Position numbers and translations under genes: made by a program. 64,000 bases of DNA from Sphingopyxis sp. (GTDB lineage Bacteria > Pseudomonadota > Alphaproteobacteria > Sphingomonadales > Sphingomonadaceae), in contig NZ_JAEULM010000048.1 of the NCBI RefSeq assembly GCF_016793825.1, positions 1 to 64,000 of the forward strand, given 5' to 3'. Positions 58,639-64,000 of this stretch are shown here, in pieces (within the stretch, counting starts at the first letter, position 1; every line of letters starts with the position of its first letter). The notes beneath the pieces were generated by a model, which ran no database searches, was not told where the DNA came from, and worked only from the letters and a program-made list of their open reading frames with translations.

Positions 58639-59856
58639 ATGTCCCTTACCGATGTTATGATCCGTTCGCTTAAGGCGGAGGACCGCCCCTACAAACGCGC
58701 GGACGCTGGAGGCCTCTATCTGGAGGTGCGCCCGACAGGCGCAAAGCTCTGGCGCTTCAAGTATCGGCATCTCGGAAAGGATAACCGCATCGCGCTCGGG
58801 GCTTATCCGGAAGTGCGCTTGGCCGAAGCTAGGCAATTGCGCGACGATGCCCGGCGTAAGCTGCGTGAAGGCGTCGACCCGCTTGCCGAGCGCAAGCGTC
58901 AGAAGCTGATCGCGCAGTTCAATGCCGGAAACACGTTCGGTGACATCGCCAAGGAGTATATCGACAAGTCGGTCGCCGAGGGGCGAGCCGATGCGACGAC
59001 GGTGAAGGCGAACTGGCTCCTCGACCAGCTCAAGCCGATCGCGACCATGCCTGTCGCCGACCTCAAGCCCGTCGAGGTTCTGGCTGTGCTCAAGAGGATC
59101 GAGGCGCGCGGCAAATATGAAACGGCGCGTCGCGCCCGCTCCTTTGCCAGCAGGGTCTTCCGCTATGCGGTCGCGACTGGAAGAGGAGAGAGCGATCCTA
59201 CTGCCGTGTTGCGGGGGGCGCTGATCGCTCCGCGGGTGACGCACCACGCTGCGCTCTTGGAACCGGAGGCAGTCGGTGCGTTGCTGCGGTCTATCGACGC
59301 ATATACCGGAAACGCGATTACGCGGCTCGGGTGTCAGATCGCGCCTCATGTGATGGCTAGGCCTGGAGAGCTGCGTGAAGCCCTGTGGCCAGAGATCGAT
59401 CTCGACAATGCGGTATGGAATATCCCTGCTGAGCGCATGAAGATGCGCCGACCTCATGCCGTACCGCTGTCGCGTCAGGTGTTGAGCTATTTGAGGGAGC
59501 TTCACGAGCTTACCGGACCAGAAGGGTTCGTCTTTCCTGCCTTTCACACGTTTCGCCGGCCAATGAGCGAGAACACACTCAATCAGGCGTTCCGCCGCAT
59601 GGGGTACTCCACCGGGGAGGTAACAGCTCACGGCCTGCGGACCACCGCCTCTTCGCTCTTGAATGAAAGCGGCAAATGGCATCCCGATGCGATCGAGCGT
59701 TCACTGGCGCATGCGGACGCCAATGCCGTTCGCGGGACTTATAACCGAGGGCGCTATTGGGATGAACGGGTAGCGATGCATCAGTGGTGGAGCGATTATC
59801 TCGACGCCTTACGCGCGTCTGACGAAGCTCAGATCTCGGCCCTAACCGCAAAATGA
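58639..59856 (+). CDS. Tyrosine-type site-specific integrase (P4 family)
   Basis: The 405-residue recombinase has an N-terminal Arm-binding DUF4102 domain (GLYLEVRPTGAKLWRFKYR, IALGAYPEVRLAEARQLRDDARRKL), a core-binding helical domain and a catalytic domain. The catalytic residues are Arg241 (VMARPGELREALW), Lys268, His331 and Arg334 (HGLRTTASSLLNE), His358 (SLAHAD) and nucleophile Tyr368 (RGTYNRGRYW). All appear present. The start follows GGAG. It lies 217 bases from the 3' end of tRNA-Leu, which is presumably its target. Confidence 0.94.
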   Translation: MSLTDVMIRSLKAEDRPYKRADAGGLYLEVRPTGAKLWRFKYRHLGKDNRIALGAYPEVRLAEARQLRDDARRKLREGVDPLAERKRQKLIAQFNAGNTFGDIAKEYIDKSVAEGRADATTVKANWLLDQLKPIATMPVADLKPVEVLAVLKRIEARGKYETARRARSFASRVFRYAVATGRGESDPTAVLRGALIAPRVTHHAALLEPEAVGALLRSIDAYTGNAITRLGCQIAPHVMARPGELREALWPEIDLDNAVWNIPAERMKMRRPHAVPLSRQVLSYLRELHELTGPEGFVFPAFHTFRRPMSENTLNQAFRRMGYSTGEVTAHGLRTTASSLLNESGKWHPDAIERSLAHADANAVRGTYNRGRYWDERVAMHQWWSDYLDALRASDEAQISALTAK

Positions 59857-59928
59857 GGTGCCTCCGCTTGCAAAATCCGGCGTTTGTTCCTATGAATGGA
59901 AATATAGATTTTCATTCTGGAGAATGTC

Positions 59929-60303
59929 ATGGCGACGCGGCTGGCCTCGCAGGCGGATCAGGGACGAGTTCTCTCAGAAGCGGTCGTGCGCGTGGCGACG
60001 TGCTGGAAACTGACGAACGAGCAGTTGGGCTCGGTGGTCGGTATTTCCGCTGCTACGGCCTCGCGGCTTCGTTCCGGCAGTTATCAACTTCAGCGAGCCG
60101 AGAAGGCGTTCGAACTTGGGCAGTATCTCGTCCGGCTTTTTCGCAGCCTCGATGCGCTCATGGGAAGCGACGATATGGCGTCAACGTCTTGGCTGAAGTC
60201 GGAAAACTTGGATCTTGGCGGCAGACCCATCGATCTGATCCGCACGATCCGCGGTCTGAACGACGTGGCCGACTATGTCGATGATTACCGCGCCCGCGTT
60301 TGA
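59929..60303 (+). CDS. Xre/MbcA/ParS-family antitoxin
   Basis: The 124-residue protein has an N-terminal helix-turn-helix (LSEAVVRVATCWKLTNEQLG, VVGISAATASRLRSG) and a C-terminal MbcA/ParS toxin-binding domain (EKAFELGQYLVRLFRSLDALMGSD, DLIRTIRGLNDVADYVDDYRARV). This is the antitoxin group paired with RES-domain toxins. ATG 59929 follows GGAGAATGTC. It overlaps the RES gene by 29 bases, so the two are co-translated. Such antitoxins bind their own promoter. Confidence 0.9.
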   Translation: MATRLASQADQGRVLSEAVVRVATCWKLTNEQLGSVVGISAATASRLRSGSYQLQRAEKAFELGQYLVRLFRSLDALMGSDDMASTSWLKSENLDLGGRPIDLIRTIRGLNDVADYVDDYRARV

Positions 60304-61015
60304 GCGAACGCCGAAGCCGGAGCATCTTCGCGCCTACAGTGGGAAGCTGTGGCGGATCGTCGAAGCACAACATCGGATTTCGACCAACCGTTTGGCGGCG
60401 GGCGCCGGCGATCAAGCGTTGCTCGAGCAGCTTGTGGAAGAAGTGAAACCGAACTTGCCGGTAGCGGCGCGACATCTCCACTATCTGCTCGCGACGCCGT
60501 TTCGCTACGGGCATAAGAGTAGCTCGAGATTTCGCCGCGCCGGTGAGAAGCCCGGCATCTTCTATGCCGCAGAGGCGATTGGCGCTGCGATTGCCGAGAC
60601 AGCCTATTGGCGGCTGCGTTTCTACTCCCGGTCGCCTGGGTTTCAGCCGCCGAGCACGACCGTGGAACACTCGGCAATCAGTGTCTCGGTAGCGATGGAT
60701 CGTCTGCTCGACCTGTCTGCAGAACCATTTGTTGCGGGCGCGTCGCTGTGGATGGCGAAGGACGACTATTCCGCTTGCCAACAATTTGCGTCTGAAGCGC
60801 GAGAGATTGACGCGCAGGCTATTCGCTACGCGTCCGTTAGAGATCCTCAGCATCGCGCGAACGTGGCCCTGCTGGACCCATCGGTCTTTCGTGACCCAGC
60901 GCCCCGCAACGCTCAAACTTGGCATATTCGCTACGAGCAAGGCGAGTTGATCGCTCTTCGCGCTTTTCCGTCGGAGGAGCGGTTTAGGTTTCGGCCTTCA
61001 GACTTCGGCCTCTGA
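60275..61015 (+). CDS. RES-domain toxin (NAD+ phosphorylase family)
   Basis: The 246-residue protein matches RES toxins: RFRRAGEKPGIFYAAEAIGAAIAETAYWRLRF (conserved Arg, Tyr, Glu), and DDYSACQQFASEARE, AIRYASVRDPQHRANVALL (conserved Ser/Arg). RES toxins such as MbcT degrade NAD+ to arrest or kill the cell unless bound by their Xre-type antitoxin. The N-terminal half is longer than in small RES toxins. The start could be ATG 60275 or 60281; both overlap the antitoxin gene. It converges on the NYN gene. Confidence 0.9.
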   Translation: MSMITAPAFERTPKPEHLRAYSGKLWRIVEAQHRISTNRLAAGAGDQALLEQLVEEVKPNLPVAARHLHYLLATPFRYGHKSSSRFRRAGEKPGIFYAAEAIGAAIAETAYWRLRFYSRSPGFQPPSTTVEHSAISVSVAMDRLLDLSAEPFVAGASLWMAKDDYSACQQFASEAREIDAQAIRYASVRDPQHRANVALLDPSVFRDPAPRNAQTWHIRYEQGELIALRAFPSEERFRFRPSDFGL

Positions 61016-61067
61016 CTAAGCTCTTTGCCAAGGGAGTTGGGTCGGACGATCAGCGATTGCGGCGCAG

Positions 61068-61802
61068 CTATTTTGTCTTGATGTAAACCCGAAGCTGGTC
61101 GCGCCTAATGTCGAAGGCGCCAGATTTTTCGATCAGCGAGACGAGCTTGGCGCACCCGTAGCTGCGTGGATCGAAATCGGGCATCTCTGCCAGAAGTCGG
61201 CTTCCAACCGCGCTTAGCGGGTACCAGCCATCCAGATCGTCGAGCTGGCCCAGCGCTGCTTGGATGAGCGGGATCGCCTCCGTCGGCTTCAGTTTGGCCG
61301 TTTCAGGTTCAGGCTCGGGGCTGCCGCCAATTGCCGTTATGCCTTCAGCTTCGTCGAGCGTAAGGTTCTCGGTGTAGATGAAGCGCTTGCACGCCTGACG
61401 GAAACTTTGCGGCGTTTTCTGTTCTCCGAAGCCATACACGGCGACGCCTTGTTCTCGTATTCGGGCGGCAAGGCGCGTGAAGTCGCTATCCGACGAGACG
61501 AGGCAAAAGGCATCGAACCGTCCCGAATGCAGAAGATCCATAGCATCGATCACGAGCGCGATGTCGGACGCGTTCTTCCCGATCGTGTTAGCGAAATTCT
61601 GGTGCGGCATGATGGCATGTGTGGCCAGAACCTCCGCCCAACCCTTGAGCCGCGTGCTCGAAAAATCGCCATAAATGCGCCGGACGCTCGCTTCGCCTAT
61701 CGTGGCAATCTCTTTGAAAAGGCCTGCGGCTATCCGCGGCGACGCGTTATCGGCATCAATAAGAACTGCGAGCTTGGCAGGATGTTCGAGCGTCGTTGAC
61801 AT
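61068..61802 (-). CDS. NYN-domain protein with OST-HTH/LOTUS domain
   Basis: The 244-residue protein has a PIN-like NYN nuclease domain (AVLIDADNASPRIA with Asp16/Asp18, ASDIALVIDAMDLLHSGRFD with Asp80/Asp86, LVSSDSDFTRLAARIRE with Asp105/Asp107). It ends in a LOTUS-type winged helix (AIPLIQAALGQLDDLDGWYPLSAVGSRL, YGCAKLVSLIEKSGAF). NYN-LOTUS proteins are RNA-binding and often RNases. The acidic residues needed for metal binding are present. It is last in a five-gene same-strand run. Confidence 0.88.
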   Translation of the reverse strand: MSTTLEHPAKLAVLIDADNASPRIAAGLFKEIATIGEASVRRIYGDFSSTRLKGWAEVLATHAIMPHQNFANTIGKNASDIALVIDAMDLLHSGRFDAFCLVSSDSDFTRLAARIREQGVAVYGFGEQKTPQSFRQACKRFIYTENLTLDEAEGITAIGGSPEPEPETAKLKPTEAIPLIQAALGQLDDLDGWYPLSAVGSRLLAEMPDFDPRSYGCAKLVSLIEKSGAFDIRRDQLRVYIKTK

Positions 61803-61846
61803 GGAACGACCATGCCAGACGGCAATAAAGAAACATTGAAAGCCGC

Positions 61847-62557
61847 CTACTCGATGATTTCGGCCTTGGCGCAATTCATCTCGAAGTCGAGCAGGGCGCG
61901 CCGCCACCGCTCGCGATTGGCGCCCGGAACGATACTGAAGAATAGAAGATTGGGAGCAACGCGCCCGCGAACAACCGGGAAGTCCGCCGGACTTCCTACC
62001 AGTGAGACGAGCTTGCTTCGAATATCAATCGCTCGCTGTACCGGGTCGCATTGGCGAGCGAACTGGATTGCAACGACAGACTTGCCCGCAGCCACATAGT
62101 CCGCGGCTTCGCTGAAGAGCGAATATTTGGGCCGGGTTCGCGCGGTCATCGAGGTCACCTCGAAGCCGTTATCCGGATCGAGGAAAATCAGGTCGGCCGG
62201 CTGCAATTCGGCGATCGCGTTCTGGTGCCAGCTTCCACGGTCATCCGCCGGAACGTGGGCCGCAAAGTAGCAAGTGTCGGGCGGTAGAATCTCCCACGCG
62301 GCCACGTTTGAAAGCTTGCGGTCAGCGACCGTATCGAACTTGCCGATCTTTTCGAAGAGCTCGGCGTCCGCATCACGCCAAACCCCGCCTTTGAGATGAT
62401 GACGCTTCTCACCATCATTGTTGCCCGGGCGGTCAACCTGATCGGGCGTCGTGAGGTACCAGTTCACCCCGATCCGAAGCTCAAGAGTTTTGCTTAGATG
62501 CCGAAGCAGCGCATACTTCAAGAAGTCGTGAGAATCCCCGAGGTACCGCTCCTGCAT
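61847..62557 (-). CDS. Hypothetical protein with DPDNG motif
   Basis: The 236-residue protein begins MQERYLGDSHDFLKYALLRHL and has ADLIFLDPDNGFEV near residue 127, which recalls Rossmann-type methyltransferase DPPY motifs, but no SAM-binding glycine loop is visible. YVAAGKSVVAIQFARQ may be a following strand-helix. I do not recognise a named family, though the opening and the DPDNG motif look like a conserved group of unknown function. It lies between the NYN gene (44 bases) and the DUF3892 gene (79 bases). Confidence 0.65.
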   Translation of the reverse strand: MQERYLGDSHDFLKYALLRHLSKTLELRIGVNWYLTTPDQVDRPGNNDGEKRHHLKGGVWRDADAELFEKIGKFDTVADRKLSNVAAWEILPPDTCYFAAHVPADDRGSWHQNAIAELQPADLIFLDPDNGFEVTSMTARTRPKYSLFSEAADYVAAGKSVVAIQFARQCDPVQRAIDIRSKLVSLVGSPADFPVVRGRVAPNLLFFSIVPGANRERWRRALLDFEMNCAKAEIIE

Positions 62558-62636
62558 AATTCTCTTTCTGTCAGTTGATCTTCTCAGGGTGCCGGATTCA
62601 GGCCTTGCCGCGTCAAGCGATAGGGCCATTTAGACA

Positions 62637-62909
62637 TTAGCGTCGAGGACATTCCGGAAGCGCGAGGAGATTGTCGTTCCACTTTCCGTCGGCATAGGTA
62701 CGAAGATACTTTCCGTTCGCCCCATTCACGACGCCGATGTCGCCGCGGTTGTTTCCGACAAGGGTGTAGAAGGTGTTGGTCTTCGCCTCGATCGAATCGA
62801 TGACCTGCTGGCGCGTCCAGTGCCAGGTCGCTCCGCCGAGGTGGGTGATCCCTTCATAAGGATCGTTGCGCGGCTGCTTGTTGATGCACGTCACTTGCAC
62901 GTCTGCCAT
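62637..62909 (-). CDS. DUF3892-domain protein
   Basis: The 90-residue protein matches DUF3892 throughout: VTCINKQPRNDPYEGITHLGG, WHWTRQQVIDSIEAKTNTFY and GKYLRTYADGKWNDNLLALPEC. The function is unknown; members are widely distributed and often near mobile or phage genes. AAGGAAAAGCTC precedes the ATG. It follows the ubiquitin-like gene by 40 bases on the same strand. Confidence 0.87.
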   Translation of the reverse strand: MADVQVTCINKQPRNDPYEGITHLGGATWHWTRQQVIDSIEAKTNTFYTLVGNNRGDIGVVNGANGKYLRTYADGKWNDNLLALPECPRR

Positions 62910-62949
62910 GAGCTTTTCCTTTCCAATTCTGCTTAGTGGGCGTTGGGCC

Positions 62950-63210
62950 TCAGGCGGCCCGTTTTTGAAATATCGGCGCCTGCACGCGCTCGGCGGTCTC
63001 GAAGAAGAGCACTTCGTCCTGCGAAAGACGCAGAAGCTGTTTCGCACCGAGCGCGAAATATTCGCCTGCGCGGACCAGCCAGAGCTGGCGGTCGGTCGGA
63101 AGATTGGCCTTTGCGAGAAGCGAAGCCGTGTCGATCACCTCGGCGTCGATTGCCAGCAACTGCCCGTCGACGTCGACGATGTGGCGAAGTCCGATATCCC
63201 AGTAGGCCAT
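62950..63210 (-). CDS. Small putative ubiquitin-like (single multi-ubiquitin-type) protein
   Basis: The 86-residue protein shows a beta-grasp-like pattern: IVDVDGQLLAIDAEVIDTASLLAKANLP (strand-strand-helix), DRQLWLVRAGEYFALGAKQLL, and RLSQDEVLFFETAE. The DGQ...TASLL...LW...DEVLFFET order is the one seen in bacterial Multi-ubiq repeats, which end in a conserved FF/RF-T element. No C-terminal Gly-Gly is present (it ends KRAA). This is my pattern-based assignment, not a search result. It lies 48 bases after the helicase stop. Confidence 0.5.
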   Translation of the reverse strand: MAYWDIGLRHIVDVDGQLLAIDAEVIDTASLLAKANLPTDRQLWLVRAGEYFALGAKQLLRLSQDEVLFFETAERVQAPIFQKRAA

Positions 63211-63258
63211 GAGCGAATCTCCTTTCGTTCGATGAAAGCAGATTCGCACTTCAGCATG

Positions 63259-64000
63259 TCAGAAGCTGTCACCCCCATGCTCGCGAAGCAAACAAAGTGC
63301 ATTTACGAGCATCATTTCCTCGACAGTTCGGCAGGGGGTTTCGAGAAGAAGGGGGCTTGCGAAGACGACCGCCGACGTCTGCGCGCGAGAGACGGCGACA
63401 TTGATCCTGTTCAGCGAGAAGAGGAAGTCGATGTCGCGCGGCAGCTCCTCGCCGCTCGATGTCGTCATGGAGACAAGGCACACCGGTGCCTCCTGTCCTT
63501 GGAAGCGGTCGACCGTGCCGACACGGACAGCCGCAGGCAGCGCGGCGCGCAGCGCGTTCACCTGGGCATTATAGGGTGCGACCACCAGAATATCGGTGTG
63601 ACCGATGACGCGCTCGCTGCCATCGCGCGCGCGATAGGTTGCGCCGGTCACAGCCTCGATCTGCGCGTTTATGGCATCGATCTCTTCGGGGCTGACCTGC
63701 GAGCGACCGAAATGCTCGATCGCGCGGACGCCCGCGCCGACAAGCGATCGCCCGTCGGTAGCGAACAATGATTGACTGCCGGCAGCATCGTCCGAATGCA
63801 GCTTGCCCTCATAGACGGCGACCGAGATATAGTCGCAGATCGCGGGATGCATCCGGCGGCTGACCGGCATGAAGATGCCGCGCTCGGCGGGGATGACCCG
63901 GTGTCCGTCAATCAGATATTCGAGGCAGGAGTCGCCGCTCCGTCCGGGGTGCGTACCTTGAAGCGGCTGCGGCAGTTGCATCGGATCGCCGACGAGGACG
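63259..64000 (-). CDS. TM0106-type RecB-like nuclease/SF1 helicase, C-terminal part (runs off the right edge)
   Basis: The last 247 codons are in the window. They show the helicase end of a superfamily 1 (Upf1/Dna2-like) enzyme: VLVGDPMQLPQPLQGTHPG (motif III), FMPVSRRMHPAICDYIS (motif IV), VVAPYNAQVNAL, VGTVDRFQGQEAPVCLVSM (motif V), and NVAVSRAQ (motif VI). QGTHPGRSGDSCLEYLI and RGIFMPVSRRMHP are characteristic of the TM0106 family, which has a RecB nuclease domain at the N terminus. That part, and the Walker motifs, would lie beyond 64000. Confidence 0.85.
   Translation of the reverse strand, partial: VLVGDPMQLPQPLQGTHPGRSGDSCLEYLIDGHRVIPAERGIFMPVSRRMHPAICDYISVAVYEGKLHSDDAAGSQSLFATDGRSLVGAGVRAIEHFGRSQVSPEEIDAINAQIEAVTGATYRARDGSERVIGHTDILVVAPYNAQVNALRAALPAAVRVGTVDRFQGQEAPVCLVSMTTSSGEELPRDIDFLFSLNRINVAVSRAQTSAVVFASPLLLETPCRTVEEMMLVNALCLLREHGGDSF

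Larger units (their letters stand above)
58422..64000 (+). mobile_element. Genomic island at tRNA-Leu(CAG), right end outside the window
   Basis: A P4-type integrase directly follows the tRNA 3' end, the standard layout of islands inserted at tRNA genes. All later genes are accessory: a toxin-antitoxin pair, NYN protein, hypothetical protein, DUF3892, ubiquitin-like protein and nuclease/helicase. Left attachment should be the tRNA 3' part, about 58395-58421. The matching direct repeat is not visible before 64000, so the right boundary is unknown. Confidence 0.75.

Overview
The window is high-GC alphaproteobacterial DNA, most likely from the Sphingomonadaceae (Sphingopyxis-like). The evidence is the run nfu / nitroreductase / tsaB / rimI / mucR / fur / plsC / miaB / phoH, two large TonB-dependent receptors, an alphaproteobacterial MucR and a Fur without the C-terminal CxxC, plus many GTG and TTG starts and 1-4 base stop/start overlaps. 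The genus is an inference from gene content; no rRNA is present.

Layout. (1) 1-1243: the tail of a polysaccharide locus, with a partial wecC and a wecB that has lost its first ~150 codons, next to tRNA-Thr(TGT). (2) 1.3-8.9 kb: housekeeping block of Fe-S carrier, tRNA t6A and ms2i6A modification, RimI, MucR, Fur, acyltransferase and PhoH. (3) 9.0-22.8 kb: an accessory block between phoH and ybeY, genes that are usually adjacent. It holds an exported intradiol dioxygenase-like lipoprotein, two two-component systems, a heme/iron TonB receptor with a Fur-box-like promoter and a DUF6607 partner, an ECF41 sigma module with DoxX, and a three-gene cell-surface operon (HAD phosphatase, glycerophosphotransferase-like protein, FkbM methyltransferase). 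(4) 22.9-33.3 kb: ybeY, corC, a GT4 glycosyltransferase, rarA, a secreted serine hydrolase, PtsP (EI-Ntr) and a flavin oxidoreductase. (5) 33.5-42.9 kb: a YezD micro-gene with a second TonB receptor, katG, and a drug-efflux locus split across a divergent promoter with a perfect operator-like palindrome. (6) 43-58 kb: lysC, ubiG, an AT-richer three-gene cluster headed by a membrane-anchored LuxR-type protein, a GST, the glutamate synthase operon gltD-DUF2059-gltB, uppP and an NDUFA9-like reductase.

(7) 58.3 kb to the end: tRNA-Leu(CAG) followed by a P4-type tyrosine integrase, which marks a genomic island running off the right edge. It carries a RES/Xre toxin-antitoxin pair facing a five-gene minus-strand run: a TM0106-type nuclease/helicase (partial), an 86-residue protein resembling a single bacterial multi-ubiquitin beta-grasp domain, a DUF3892 protein, a 236-residue protein with a DPDNG motif, and an NYN-LOTUS RNase-like protein. 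This run is the best candidate here for an undescribed, possibly defensive, system.

No CRISPR array, insertion sequence, rRNA or replication origin was seen. Functions are read from motifs and general family knowledge; no database search was run.
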